DNA of 64,000 nt from GCA-002697625 sp002697625 (GTDB taxonomy: Bacteria; Bacteroidota; Bacteroidia; Flavobacteriales; BACL11). Made by a program: the position numbers and the translations under genes. The stretch covers positions 166,127 to 230,126 of the forward strand of contig CAXFOB010000039.1 of the NCBI GenBank assembly GCA_964004625.1, in the 5' to 3' direction. Below the pieces are notes generated by a model that saw only the letters and a list, made by a program, of their open reading frames with translations, did no database searches and was not told the DNA's origin. Each line of letters opens with the position of its first letter. Position 1 is the stretch's first letter. This document shows positions 8,312 to 19,200 of this stretch, piece by piece.

Positions 8312-8401
8312 TTAGGAAGAACATTTTTTTTCTAAGAGTATGTGAGTCTTTCTGGAATACAAGAGATTTGTCTATAGTTTAGAGATTCGATAGAAAAACT
8401 A

Positions 8402-8409
8402 TATATTTG
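8402..8409 (+). promoter_or_regulatory. mrp promoter, -7 box
   Basis: TATATTTG followed by C matches TAnnTTTGC and lies 17 nt before the ATG of the Mrp gene. Confidence 0.5.
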
Positions 8410-8426
8410 CTAAAGAATAATTTTAC

Positions 8427-9554
8427 ATGAAAATTGATAGAAAACAAATCGAATTAGCATTGGACTCGGTAAAGATGCCAGAAGGAGATCTTTCCATTTG
8501 GAGCAGTGGTGCTGTAAAAAACATTCAAATTTTTGATACGGAAGTTATTCTAGACCTAGAGATTAAAAACCCAACACTTCAGTACAAGAAAAGAGTTGAG
8601 GTAGATTGCCTAAAAACAATTCATGAAAAAGTTTATGAAAAAGCAAGTGTAAAAGTTAATTTCACAGTTGTAAAAGTACAGAGGAAAACTAACCAGATAA
8701 AAGGAAATGAAATTCCAGGGGTTAAAAATATAATAGCTATTTCATCTGGTAAGGGAGGAGTTGGAAAATCTACAATTACAGCCAATCTTGCAGTAGCTTT
8801 ATCTGATATAGGACATAAAGTTGGTATAATTGATGCGGATATTTATGGACCTTCTATGCATATAATGTTTGATTTAGAAGGGGCAAATCCAGATACAGTT
8901 AATGTAGATGGAAAATCAAAAATAAAACCATTAGAAAATTATGGAGTAAAACTTCTTTCAATAGGATTTTTCACAGAAGCTCAACAAGCTGTAGTTTGGA
9001 GAGGTCCTATGGCATCAAAGGCATTAAATCAGTTAATTTGGGATGCTCACTGGGGAGAATTAGATTATTTGTTAATAGATTTGCCTCCGGGGACAGGAGA
9101 TATCCATCTTTCTTTAGTACAATCTATACCAGTAACAGCTGCTGTTGTAATTACTACTCCACAGGCGATTGCATTAGCAGATGCTAAAAAAGGTGTAAAT
9201 ATGTTTCAGATGGAAAGTATAAATGTTCCTGTATTAGGAGTTGTCGAAAACATGTCTTATTTTATACCTGAAGAATTACCAGAAAATAAGTACTATATCT
9301 TTGGGAAAGAAGGAGCGAAAGTATTAGCAGAGCAGATGAATATAGATCTCCTAGCAGAAATTCCACTAGTTCAATCCGTTAGAGAAGCTGCGGACATTGG
9401 AAGGCCCGCAGTATTACAGGGATCTACAGAAGTTGCGATTGCATTATCAGATTTAGCTAAGAAAGTTGTTATAAATATAGATAAAAGAAATAAAGAACTA
9501 GAAAAAACAAAGGCAGTAGAATTGACAAATTCTGCTGGATGTTCAAATAAATAG
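8427..9554 (+). CDS. Mrp/ApbC-type iron-sulfur cluster carrier ATPase
   Basis: P-loop ATPase that carries and delivers Fe-S clusters in the cytoplasm. An N-terminal MIP18/DUF59-like domain (about 1-85) precedes the deviant Walker A GKGGVGKST at 108-116. Further motifs are DADIYGPSMH, DLPPGTGDIHL and ENMSYF. The CxxC that follows ENMSYF in many ApbC proteins is absent here: the segment reads IPEELPENKYYIFG. The only late Cys is in the tail AGCSNK. It is followed after 7 nt by an Nfu-type scaffold gene, which supports the Fe-S role. Confidence 0.93.
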   Translation: MKIDRKQIELALDSVKMPEGDLSIWSSGAVKNIQIFDTEVILDLEIKNPTLQYKKRVEVDCLKTIHEKVYEKASVKVNFTVVKVQRKTNQIKGNEIPGVKNIIAISSGKGGVGKSTITANLAVALSDIGHKVGIIDADIYGPSMHIMFDLEGANPDTVNVDGKSKIKPLENYGVKLLSIGFFTEAQQAVVWRGPMASKALNQLIWDAHWGELDYLLIDLPPGTGDIHLSLVQSIPVTAAVVITTPQAIALADAKKGVNMFQMESINVPVLGVVENMSYFIPEELPENKYYIFGKEGAKVLAEQMNIDLLAEIPLVQSVREAADIGRPAVLQGSTEVAIALSDLAKKVVINIDKRNKELEKTKAVELTNSAGCSNK

Positions 9555-9561
9555 TTATGAT

Positions 9562-9816
9562 ATGGGAAAAATTACAGATAAAAATATCTTAGACAAGATT
9601 GAGGATGCTTTAAATAAGATAAGGCCTTATTTAGAAGAAGACGGAGGTAATATAAGCTTGGTTGAGCTTACGGATGAGATGGTTGTGAAGGTGAAGATGA
9701 TGGGAGCATGTCGTAGTTGTAATGTTAGTATGATGACCCTTAAAAATGGAGTAGAAGTAGCTATTAAAAATGCATTGCCAGAAGTGAAAGAGGTAATTGA
9801 TGTTACTTCCCATTAA
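9562..9816 (+). CDS. NifU C-terminal-domain (Nfu) Fe-S scaffold protein
   Basis: An 84-residue Nfu domain with the cluster-binding Cys50-x-x-Cys53 in GACRSCNVSMMTLKNGVE. The N-terminal part IRPYLEEDGGNISLVE is typical. It is a stand-alone Nfu without the A-type N-terminal domain of NfuA. It sits directly after the Mrp ATPase, and the two are likely cotranscribed and work together in cluster transfer. Confidence 0.93.
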   Translation: MGKITDKNILDKIEDALNKIRPYLEEDGGNISLVELTDEMVVKVKMMGACRSCNVSMMTLKNGVEVAIKNALPEVKEVIDVTSH

Positions 9817-9827
9817 GATATTTAGGT

Positions 9828-11108
9828 ATGAGAAATACCTTTGTATATCCTAATCCAAATTTTTCATTAGAAAGTTTATTAGATTTTAGTAAGTTATACA
9901 AATACTCTAGTATTTTATTGTCAAATAGTACTGAAGATAAGTTTTCTAACTTTCAAACTATTTTTTCTTTCGGAGAAAAAGATTACTTGGCTTCAGAAAA
10001 TGATTCCTTTAATAAATTAAGACAGTTTCAGAATAAATATAATGACTGGATGTTTGGTTTTCTTTCTTATGATTTAAAAAATGAAACTGAGAATCTCAAT
10101 TCTGATAACTTAGACCAGTTTAACGACCCCAATCTATTATTTTATATTCCTGAAACAATCTTTTTTATTGATGCAAATGAATTAAAAGTAGAAAGTTACT
10201 TAACTAAAATGGAGATTGATAAAATAATAAATCAGATTCATCATCAAACAGCTGTTTTAACAAATAATTCGAATATAGAATTAAAATTCAGAGAAACAAA
10301 ACAAGAATACGTTAAGAAGATTAATCAAATAAAAGAACATATACAAAAAGGAGATATTTATGAAATGAATTATTGTCAAGAAATGTATTCTGAAGGTATC
10401 TCTATTAATCCTGGAAAAGTATTTTTGGATTTGAATTGCAGAAGTAAAGCTCCATTTTCTGTGTATTTTAAGTACGACAAAAAGTATTTATTATGTAGTA
10501 GTCCAGAAAGATTTTTACAAAAGAAAAATGATGTAATAATTTCTCAACCAATAAAAGGAACCAGAAGAAGAGGAGATAGCCAGCAAGAAGATTTTCAATT
10601 AAAAGAGGAGTTGACACATAGTAATAAGGAGAAGTCGGAGAATGTAATGATTACGGATTTAGTGAGAAATGACTTGTCAAAAACGGCAATGAAATCCACT
10701 GTAAAAGTAAATGAGTTGTTTGGAATATATACCTTTGAGAGGGTTCATCAAATGATTTCAACAATAAGTTCTAGATTAGATACCTCATTTGATTTTGTAG
10801 ATGTTCTAGAAACCACTTTCCCTATGGGTTCTATGACAGGAGCTCCTAAAATTAAATCAATGCAATTAATTGAGAAATACGAAACTACAAAAAGGTCTGT
10901 TTATTCGGGGGCGTTTGGATATATTAGCCCTAACAAGGATTTTGATTTTAATGTTGTGATTCGATCTATTTTATATGATGAGATTAGTTCAAACGTATCG
11001 GTAATGGTTGGAGGTGCAATTACAATAAATTCTGACCCAATAGAGGAATATGAAGAATGTATGGTGAAGGCTAAGGCAATGATAGATGTATTAAGAAATG
11101 AAAGATAA
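9828..11108 (+). CDS. pabB: aminodeoxychorismate synthase component I (PabB-like chorismate-binding enzyme)
   Basis: A 426-residue chorismate-utilising enzyme. Conserved blocks are GDIYEMNYCQEMY, CSSPERFL, QPIKGTRRRG, NVMITDLVRNDLSKTA and TTFPMGSMTGAPKIK, followed by the C-terminal SGAFGYISP block. The PIKGT lysine is the feature expected of PabB rather than TrpE. No amidotransferase partner (pabA/trpG) is in the window. It overlaps tilS by 11 nt, so the pair is cotranscribed, probably with the Mrp and Nfu genes upstream. Folate (p-aminobenzoate) synthesis is the likely pathway. Confidence 0.88.
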   Translation: MRNTFVYPNPNFSLESLLDFSKLYKYSSILLSNSTEDKFSNFQTIFSFGEKDYLASENDSFNKLRQFQNKYNDWMFGFLSYDLKNETENLNSDNLDQFNDPNLLFYIPETIFFIDANELKVESYLTKMEIDKIINQIHHQTAVLTNNSNIELKFRETKQEYVKKINQIKEHIQKGDIYEMNYCQEMYSEGISINPGKVFLDLNCRSKAPFSVYFKYDKKYLLCSSPERFLQKKNDVIISQPIKGTRRRGDSQQEDFQLKEELTHSNKEKSENVMITDLVRNDLSKTAMKSTVKVNELFGIYTFERVHQMISTISSRLDTSFDFVDVLETTFPMGSMTGAPKIKSMQLIEKYETTKRSVYSGAFGYISPNKDFDFNVVIRSILYDEISSNVSVMVGGAITINSDPIEEYEECMVKAKAMIDVLRNER

Positions 11109-12405
11109 GTTTTTTAAAAATATAATAGATACAGAATTGTTCTTAAAGAATGATAAATTACTTCTAGCAATAAGTGGAGGTGCGGATAGTGTAGCTTTGG
11201 CTTTATTGTTAAAAGAAGGGGGGTATAATTTTGAGATGGCTCATTGTAACTTTAATTTAAGAGGAGAAGAGTCTGATGCTGACGAGGATTTTGTAAAGAT
11301 TCTGTCCGAAACATTAGGCGTACACTACCACACTAAGACATTTAATACTAACGAATACGCATCTAAAAATAAAATTTCAGTTCAGATGGCAGCTAGAAAT
11401 CTTAGATATAATTGGTTTGAAGAATTAAAAAAAGAGACTCAATCAGATTATATAGTTGTGGCGCATCATAAAGATGATGATATTGAAACATTTTTTATAA
11501 ATCTAATAAGAGGAAGTGGTATTAAAGGGTTTCTTGGGATGAAACAAAAAAGAAATAAAATTATACGACCGTTACTTTTGTTTTCTAGAAAAGAAATTGA
11601 GGAATATTTAAAAAATCAAGGACAAGAATTCAGGAATGATAGTAGTAATACTGATGTAAAATATCTAAGAAATAATATCAGACATCACTTAATACCTTTG
11701 ATTAAAGATATTAATCCGTCGTTTAGTGATACGTTTTCAAAAGAGATTGAATATATGAATGAGGTGTATAATGTATTTAATGATAATTTCATAGAAGTTA
11801 AAAATGATATTGTAAGTAAAATGGACAAAGGAATAGTTATTGATAAACAAAAACTTTTAAGTATCCAGAATAATAAAATATTTTTGAGAGAGATAATTAC
11901 TCCTTTTGGTTTTAACGAAACAGATAAAATTTTAGAAAGTTGTATTGCTTCATCTGGCAAGATGTTTTGTGCAAAAAATTATAGATTGTTAATAGATAGA
12001 GATAAGATTTTTGTAACTGAATTCATTGATGATAGCTCAGATGTTATTGTGATTTCAGAAGATACAGATACTATACGTTTCCCTATACCGTTAAAGTTTA
12101 GCATTTCACATAAATTAGAGTTTAATAAGCGTAAAAATTCCGTCTTTTTAGATTTTGATAAATTGGAATTTCCTTTAAAAATCAGACGATGGGAAGAAGG
12201 AGATTATTTTTATCCTTTAGGCTTAAATGGAAGAAAGAAATTAAGTGATTATTTTGTAGACAATAAATTCTCTAGGTTTGAAAAAGAGGAATGTTTTTTA
12301 TTGTGTAGTGGAGAAGATATTATTTGGATTATTGGACATAGGATGGACGACAGGTTTAAAATTACAAGTAATACTAAAAAAGTGTATATTGCAGAACTTT
12401 TCTAA
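11098..12405 (+). CDS. tilS: tRNA(Ile)-lysidine synthetase TilS
   Basis: ATP-dependent enzyme that converts C34 of the AUA-reading tRNA-Ile to lysidine. The PP-loop SGGADS is at residues 26-31, followed by AHCNFNLRGEESDAD and HHKDDDIETFFINLIRGSGIKG. The region IRPLLLFSRKEIEEYL with NDSSN and YLRNNIRHHLIP completes the catalytic domain. The C-terminal TilS domain (about 350-435; IRRWEEGDYFYPLGLNGRKK) is present. At 435 residues it is full length. It overlaps pabB by 11 nt. Confidence 0.95.
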   Translation: MKDKFFKNIIDTELFLKNDKLLLAISGGADSVALALLLKEGGYNFEMAHCNFNLRGEESDADEDFVKILSETLGVHYHTKTFNTNEYASKNKISVQMAARNLRYNWFEELKKETQSDYIVVAHHKDDDIETFFINLIRGSGIKGFLGMKQKRNKIIRPLLLFSRKEIEEYLKNQGQEFRNDSSNTDVKYLRNNIRHHLIPLIKDINPSFSDTFSKEIEYMNEVYNVFNDNFIEVKNDIVSKMDKGIVIDKQKLLSIQNNKIFLREIITPFGFNETDKILESCIASSGKMFCAKNYRLLIDRDKIFVTEFIDDSSDVIVISEDTDTIRFPIPLKFSISHKLEFNKRKNSVFLDFDKLEFPLKIRRWEEGDYFYPLGLNGRKKLSDYFVDNKFSRFEKEECFLLCSGEDIIWIIGHRMDDRFKITSNTKKVYIAELF

Positions 12406-12414
12406 TATATAATT

Positions 12415-12897
12415 ATGGTGGAAAATCAGTTTACAGAGAAACAATATTTAGGATTAAATAAGATGTCATTCTTTAGAAGAATGGCATTGTCGATATTCTG
12501 TTTTTTAGCCTATTATTGGAGTGAAAATCATGACAAATCAGGTGATTTATTTTTCTTTTTAGGTATTTCCATTTTAGTAATTTCTGCTTTACTAGTATTT
12601 GTTCTTCACTTTGAAACAAGAATTATAAAAGATTCCATCATATTAGACGGGTTGTGGACTTCGAGAAAAATCAAAATTGATATAAATAGTTTGCAATCTA
12701 CAGAAGTTGTAAAATACAGTAGATTTTTCTTAAACAGATCGGTTTATAATTTACATTTTAAAGGCAGTATTCGATTCTTTACTAGAGGTAAATTTGCGGT
12801 AAAACTCACTGATAAAGATGGTCAAGTTTACTTGATTGGAAGTCAGAAAGTAGAAGAGTTAGATAGAATTATTCAAAACAAGTTAAACAATAAATAA
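12415..12897 (+). CDS. conserved membrane protein, unknown function
   Basis: A 160-residue protein with two hydrophobic segments (about 24-38 and 43-64), then a soluble part of some 95 residues of alternating strands (IIKDSIILDGLWTSRKIKID, RFFTRGKFAVKLTDKDGQVY) resembling a PH-like bacterial membrane-anchored domain. No function can be assigned. It lies 9 nt after tilS and 1 nt before dsbD, so it belongs to that operon. Confidence 0.75.
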   Translation: MVENQFTEKQYLGLNKMSFFRRMALSIFCFLAYYWSENHDKSGDLFFFLGISILVISALLVFVLHFETRIIKDSIILDGLWTSRKIKIDINSLQSTEVVKYSRFFLNRSVYNLHFKGSIRFFTRGKFAVKLTDKDGQVYLIGSQKVEELDRIIQNKLNNK

Positions 12898-12898
12898 A

Positions 12899-14905
12899 AT
12901 GAGAAAGTTTTTCACCTTATTATTTACAATTGCAACAATAGTTGTTTCAGCACAGATTTTTACTCCTGTAAGTTGGGAGTTTTCACAAAATCAACTTTCT
13001 GAAAATGAAGTAGAACTAATATTTAAAGCAAGTATTGATGAGCATTGGCATTTATACTCTCAAGATATTGCAGATGATGGTCCTATACCAACAAGCTTTA
13101 CTTTTATTATAGATGGAGATACATCTGTTAAAGTATTAGAGGAACCAAAAGCAATAGAAGAATACGATCCGAATTTTGAAATGGTTTTAAAATATTTTGC
13201 TGATGAGGTGGAGTTTAAATATAATCTAGAAATTGAAGAGGGAAATAGCTTGCAAATTGATGGTTATGTTGATTTTATGGTATGTGATGAGGCTAAATGC
13301 TTACCTCCAGATTATGCTGAATTTTCATTCTCTATTTCGGAAGAAAACTTAATAGATTCTGAATCTTCAGAATCATTAGAGAGCCGGTGGTGGTTATTTC
13401 TTTCGGCACTAGGGGCAGGCTTGCTAGCAATTTTAATGCCTTGTACTTTTCCTATGATTCCTATGACCGTTTCATTCTTTACTAAACAATCAAAAACTAG
13501 ATCTCAAGGAATAAGAAATGCAATCTTTTATGGTGTCTCTATTATCTTAATTTATATAATTGTTGGTGTCGGTGTAGCTTCAGTATTTGGGTCGGATGCA
13601 GCTAATTTAATGGCTAACAATGTTTATTTTAATGTTGGTTTTGCTATACTTTTATTAGTTTTCGGAGCTTCTTTTTTAGGGGCATTTGAACTGACTCTTC
13701 CAAATTCTTGGGTAAATAAATCTGATCAAGCGGCAGATAAAGGAGGTTATATTGGTATATTTTTTATGGCTTTAACTCTAGTGCTAGTATCTTTTTCATG
13801 TACAGGACCATTAGTAGGAATTGTATTAGTAAAAGCTGCTTCTGGAGAGATATTAGACCCTGTGATTGGTATGTTTGGATTTTCATTATCCTTATCTATT
13901 CCTTTTGTTTTATTTGCTCTATTCCCAAATTGGTTAAACTCACTACCAAAGTCTGGAGGTTGGTTGAATTCCATTAAAGTAATTTTAGGATTATTAGAAA
14001 TTGCTTTTGCATTCTATTATCTATCTAAAGCAGATTTAATTGACGGAACAGCATTCCTTACTAGAGAAATGTTTATTGCCATCTGGATAATGATTTTCAC
14101 AAGTTTAACTTTATACTTGTTAGGATTTATAAAATTTTCACACGATTCGGAAGTGAAACATCTTTCCGTTTCTCGTTTTTCACTTGCGGTAGTAACGGGG
14201 ATTTATACTATCTATATGATACCTGGTTTGTGGGGAGGTCCAGTTAGTTTAATGTTCGGAATGCCGCCTGATGTAATGTTTAGCGAGAGTCCTAATGGGG
14301 TAGGGAATTCCTATTATCAAGATAATGAGGATGAAATTATGTCAGAGATAAAAGAGTTAAAACTACTGATTTCTCAAGCAAATATTTCAGTAGATAAACT
14401 TTCTTTAGAAGAAATTTCTGAAAGAAAAGAGGAGTTAAAAGAAAGAAGAGAAATGGGACCTCAAAGGATAAAAGTATTCCATGATTATGATGATGCGGTA
14501 GAATATGCAAAATTAGTTAAGAAACCATTAGTTATAGATTTCACTGGATATGCATGTGTTAATTGTAGACAAATGGAAAGCAATGTTTGGTCTGACCAAG
14601 AGATAAAAAGAATTTTAAAAGATGATGTTGTTTTAGTTTCTTTACATGTAGATGCAACAAAAAAATTACCTAAAGAAGAGAGATATGAAACTACCATGGC
14701 TGGACGAATTAAGAAAGTTATCACAGAAGGAGATAAATGGATGGTTTTTCAAGCTAATACTTATGGCACAAACTCTCAACCTTATTATGTTTTCTTGGAT
14801 AATAAAGAGAATCCTCTAATTGAAAATGCAAATTATCAAGATTACGGAACAGTTTCTTTATTTAAGAATTGGCTAGAAAGAGGACTAGAAACTTATAAAA
14901 ATTAA
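12899..14905 (+). CDS. dsbD: thiol:disulfide interchange protein DsbD
   Basis: Moves reducing power from cytoplasmic thioredoxin across the inner membrane to periplasmic proteins. A signal peptide (to about Ala19) leads to an N-terminal DsbD-alpha domain with a Cys pair in MVCDEAKCLPPDYAEF. The CcdA-like membrane domain carries Cys182 (MPCTFPMIP) and Cys301 (FSCTGPLVG). A C-terminal thioredoxin domain has C553-V-N-C556. All three Cys pairs are present, so it should be active. Its 668 residues are usual for Bacteroidota. Confidence 0.95.
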   Translation: MRKFFTLLFTIATIVVSAQIFTPVSWEFSQNQLSENEVELIFKASIDEHWHLYSQDIADDGPIPTSFTFIIDGDTSVKVLEEPKAIEEYDPNFEMVLKYFADEVEFKYNLEIEEGNSLQIDGYVDFMVCDEAKCLPPDYAEFSFSISEENLIDSESSESLESRWWLFLSALGAGLLAILMPCTFPMIPMTVSFFTKQSKTRSQGIRNAIFYGVSIILIYIIVGVGVASVFGSDAANLMANNVYFNVGFAILLLVFGASFLGAFELTLPNSWVNKSDQAADKGGYIGIFFMALTLVLVSFSCTGPLVGIVLVKAASGEILDPVIGMFGFSLSLSIPFVLFALFPNWLNSLPKSGGWLNSIKVILGLLEIAFAFYYLSKADLIDGTAFLTREMFIAIWIMIFTSLTLYLLGFIKFSHDSEVKHLSVSRFSLAVVTGIYTIYMIPGLWGGPVSLMFGMPPDVMFSESPNGVGNSYYQDNEDEIMSEIKELKLLISQANISVDKLSLEEISERKEELKERREMGPQRIKVFHDYDDAVEYAKLVKKPLVIDFTGYACVNCRQMESNVWSDQEIKRILKDDVVLVSLHVDATKKLPKEERYETTMAGRIKKVITEGDKWMVFQANTYGTNSQPYYVFLDNKENPLIENANYQDYGTVSLFKNWLERGLETYKN

Positions 14906-14989
14906 TCAATCTAATTTATTATATTAGCTATTCTTAATTAAGAATATGACTAAAAAATTTACGGGTCTGCAAACTGAAAAATATTAAAT

Positions 14990-16075
14990 ATGGCAAAAAA
15001 GATAATTACCAAAAAGTCAGAAGCATTTTTAAAAGAATACCTTAATAACCCATCCCCAACAGGTTTCGAAAGTGGAGGTCAGAAGTTGTGGTTAGACTAT
15101 ATAAAACCTTATGTGGACACACATATTGTAGATACTTACGGAACAGTTGTAGGAATTATAAATCCTGAAGCAAAATATAAAGTTGTTATAGAAGCACATG
15201 CTGATGAGATTTCATGGTTTGTTCATTATATTACTAAAGATGGATTTATCTACTTAAGAAGAAACGGAGGTTCTGATCATCAGATTGCTCCATCAAAAAG
15301 AGTTAATATACATACAGAAAACGGTATGGTAAAAGCAGTGTTTGGGTGGCCAGCTATTCATACTAGAACTTTAGCAACTGAGAAATCTCCAAAGTTAGAC
15401 AACATATTCCTAGATTGTGGAGCAAAAGATAAAGAAGAGGTTGAAAAACTTGGAATTCATGTAGGATGTGTTGTGACTTATGAGGATGAATTTATGGTTT
15501 TAAATAAAAACTTTTATGTAGGAAGAGCATTAGATAATAGAATTGGAGGATTTATGATAGCTGAAGTTGCGCGTTTGTTAAAAGAGAATAAAGTAAAACT
15601 TCCTTTTGGGCTATATATTACTAATTCTGTTCAGGAAGAAGTAGGGTTGAGAGGAGCTCAAATGATTGTAGATACTATTAGACCTGATGTGGCAATTGTA
15701 ACAGATGTTTGTCATGATACAGGAACTCCAATGATTGACAAAATAAAACAAGGCGATACAAAATGTGGAGCGGGTCCTGTTTTAACTTATGGTCCGGCAG
15801 TACAAAATAATTTACTAGATTTAATTATAAAAACCGCAGAGAAGAATACAATTCCATTTCAGAGAGCTGCTGCATCTAGGGCGACTGGTACCGATACAGA
15901 TGCTTTTGCCTATGCGACTGGTGGTGTTGCCTCATCTTTAATCTCATTAGCACTTAGATATATGCACACCACTGTAGAAAGTGTACATAAAGATGATGTA
16001 GAGAATGTTATTCGATTGATTTACGAATCTATTCAGAAGATTAAAAACAATCATGATTTTAGATATTTGAAATAA
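14990..16075 (+). CDS. M42-family metallopeptidase (glutamyl/other aminopeptidase)
   Basis: A 361-residue cytosolic di-metal aminopeptidase. Metal ligands are visible as His70 in EAHADE, the bridging Asp in GRALDNRIGG, Glu residues in SVQEEVGLRGA, Asp in VTDVCHDTGTP and a late His in RYMHTTVESVHKDD. The PA/metal-domain order matches M42 peptidases, which form dodecameric shells. Substrate preference cannot be read. Single gene with an 84-nt upstream gap. Confidence 0.93.
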   Translation: MAKKIITKKSEAFLKEYLNNPSPTGFESGGQKLWLDYIKPYVDTHIVDTYGTVVGIINPEAKYKVVIEAHADEISWFVHYITKDGFIYLRRNGGSDHQIAPSKRVNIHTENGMVKAVFGWPAIHTRTLATEKSPKLDNIFLDCGAKDKEEVEKLGIHVGCVVTYEDEFMVLNKNFYVGRALDNRIGGFMIAEVARLLKENKVKLPFGLYITNSVQEEVGLRGAQMIVDTIRPDVAIVTDVCHDTGTPMIDKIKQGDTKCGAGPVLTYGPAVQNNLLDLIIKTAEKNTIPFQRAAASRATGTDTDAFAYATGGVASSLISLALRYMHTTVESVHKDDVENVIRLIYESIQKIKNNHDFRYLK

Positions 16076-16237
16076 TAAAACCAAAACACTTATAGTATAT
16101 TCATTAGTAGTGTGATAATTTCTTGACATATTCCGATCCACTACCTCCTCATTCCGTGTCATTGTATTTAATATAAATACGTTAGATTTTTTACCATTTA
16201 CATTTGTTTATCTTCTCAAAAAACGGAATAGAAATTG
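16076..16237. other. intergenic, convergent
   Basis: Gap of 162 nt between the converging M42 peptidase and secA. No hairpin with a T-run and no credible frame were found. Confidence 0.5.
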
Positions 16238-19200
16238 TTATACTACTCTCCATTTTCCACTCTCGACTAAAATTTTAGCTTTTTTCCATTTTAGTTCTTT
16301 TGTATCTACTCCATTACTTATCTTAACTTTTTCATTTCTTCCAATTTTTGGAACTACTCTAACAGGCTCTTTTTTTGTTGAAGAAGCTTGTTGAGTATTA
16401 GTTGTAGTATTGGGATCGGGAATATCTGATTCTCTACTAGTTTGTAAATTTTCTTGAGTTATACTAAGAGTTTCTTCTTTTATTTGTTGGTTTTCTCCAA
16501 TGTAAATAGCTGCTTTTAATAAGAAAGAAACGATATCCTTATTAATTTTACTCATTAACACCTTAAATAAGTCTATTGCTTCAAATTTATAAATTAAGAG
16601 TGGATCTTTTTGTTCGTAAACAGCATTCTGAACAGATTGTTTTAGATCATCCATTTCTCTTAGGTGTTCTTTCCATACATCATCAATAATTGCTAGCGTA
16701 ACTCCCTTTTCAATTGATGTTGCAATATTACTGCCTTCCGTATTTACAGATTCTTCTAAATCTGCAGAAATTTGCAGGGTTTTTAGTCCGTCAGTAAATG
16801 GGATTACAATGTTTTTGTAAGTAGCTGAGTGCGTTGTAAACACATCCTTAATTTGAGGTAAAACTGATTTAGCTATGTTTAAAGATTTTGTTTTATAATT
16901 TTCTATACATTTTTCGTATGTAATTTCTAGTACATCCTCCTCACTTTTAGAGGTGAATTCCTCTTCACTAACAGGTGGGTTAATAGTTAGAATTCTCATT
17001 GTTTCTTGACAGAATGAATGAAAATCTTTAAATTCATGGTTTTGATTTACAATATTATAACAAGTGTCATAAATCATATTACTCACATCTAAGGATAATC
17101 TTTCTCCAAATAGAGCATGCTTCCTTTTAGTATAGATGATTTCTCTTTGTTTGTTCATAACATCATCATACTCCAATAATCTTTTCCTTGTCCCAAAATT
17201 ATTTTCCTCTACTTTCTTTTGCGCTCTTTCAATGGATTTATTTACCATAGAGTGGGAGATAACCTCCCCCTCCTCTAATCCCATACGGTCCATTAGTTTT
17301 GCAATTCTCTCCGAACCAAAAAGTCTCATTAATTTATCTTCAAGAGACACAAAGAATTGTGAGGACCCAGGATCACCTTGTCTACCGGAACGTCCTCTTA
17401 ACTGTCTATCTACTCTTCTAGAGTCATGTCTTTCGGTACCAATAATTGCTAATCCTCCAGCCTCTTTAACACCATCAGACAACTTTATATCTGTACCTCT
17501 ACCAGCCATATTAGTTGCAATTGTCACAACAGATGCTTCACCTGCTTCTGCTACAATATCTGCTTCTCTTTGGTGGAGTTTAGCATTTAATATGTTATGT
17601 TTTATCCCTCTTGTTTTTAATATTCTACCCAGTAATTCAGATATCTCTACAGATGTTGTTCCAACCAAAACAGGTCTTCCTTTGTCTGTAAGTTGTACAA
17701 TCTCTTCAATTACTGCATTGTATTTTTCTCTGTTAGTTTTATAAACTAAATCATCTCGATCATTTCGAATAATAGGTCTGTTAGTTGGAATAGCAACTAC
17801 ATCAAGTTTGTAAATTTCCCAAAATTCACCTGCTTCTGTCTCAGCAGTACCGGTCATACCTGAAAGTTTGTTGTACATTCGGAAATAATTCTGAAGGGTA
17901 ATAGTAGCAAAAGTTTGAGTAGAAGCTTCAATTTTTACATTTTCTTTTGCTTCTATTGCTTGGTGGAGACCATCTGAATATCTTCTTCCGTCCATTATAC
18001 GACCTGTTTGTTCGTCAACAATCTTTACTTTATTATCAATCAAGACATATTCTACATCCTTCTCAAAAAGAGTGTATGCTTTTAATAACTGATTTACAGT
18101 ATGGATTCTTTCGCTTTTAACTGAAAAATCCCTCATTAAAACCTCTCTTTTTGTTGATTTTTCTTGTTCTGAAAGGTTTGAACTGTCCAATATAGAAATT
18201 TCACTCCCAACATCTGGCATGATAAAGAAGTCTTTATCCTCTAAATTACCAGTCATTACTTCAATTCCTTTGTCGGTAAGTTCAATAGAATTGTTTTTCT
18301 CATCAATTACAAAGAACAACTCTTCATCCACAAGATGCATATTTTTACTCTTTTCTTGCATATAAAAGTTTTCCGTTTTTTGTAACTGAGCTCTTATCCC
18401 ATCCTCACTTAAATATTTTATAAGAGCTTTGTTCTTTGGTAAACCTCTAAAAGCTCTTAAAAGATTAAAACCTCCATCTTCTGAGTTTCCTTCTTTTAGA
18501 AGTTTTTTACAATCAGATAAAACCGTATTAACATATTTTCTTTGAGATGCAACAAGTTTTTCAATCTTATGTTTAAGTTCGTTAAATTCATGAACATCTC
18601 CTTTGGGAGTTGGTCCTGAAATAATAAGTGGAGTTCTAGCGTCATCAATTAATACAGAATCTACCTCATCCACAATTGAGAAATGATGTTTTCTTTGAAC
18701 TAATCCATCAGGCTTTTTAGCCATGTTATCTCTTAAATAATCAAATCCAAATTCATTATTTGTCCCATAAGTTATATCAGCAAGATAAGCATCCCTTCTA
18801 CTATTGGAGTTCGGAGAGTGATTATCTATACAATCAATTGAAAGACCATGAAATTGAAATATAGGTCCCATCCATTCTGAATCTCTTTTAGCTAAATAAT
18901 CGTTAACAGTAATCAGATGTACTCCAAGCCCGGTAAGAGCATTTAAAAATACAGGAAGAGTAGCAGAAAGAGTTTTTCCTTCTCCAGTTTGCATTTCTGC
19001 AATTTTACCTTGATGCATTACAATTCCTCCTATAAGTTGAACATCATAATGAATCATTGCCCACTCCATGTCATTTCCAGCTGCTTTCCAATTATTCCTG
19101 TAGATGGCGTGATTTCCTTCAATACTTACAAAATCTTTTTTTGCAGATAAATTTTTATCAAACTCAGTAGCTGTAACGCTTAGAGTCTTATTTAAAGTAA

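Noticed and set aside
14931..14944. Palindrome TTCTTAATTAAGAA upstream of the M42 peptidase
   Set aside because: A perfect 14-bp palindrome could be an operator, but in such AT-rich DNA it is expected by chance and no second copy was noticed.
17136..17744. Open frame of 202 codons on the plus strand inside secA
   Set aside because: It is antisense to well-conserved secA motifs, has a Ser/Leu/Pro-rich composition typical of the reverse complement of coding DNA, and has no promoter box or neighbour logic.
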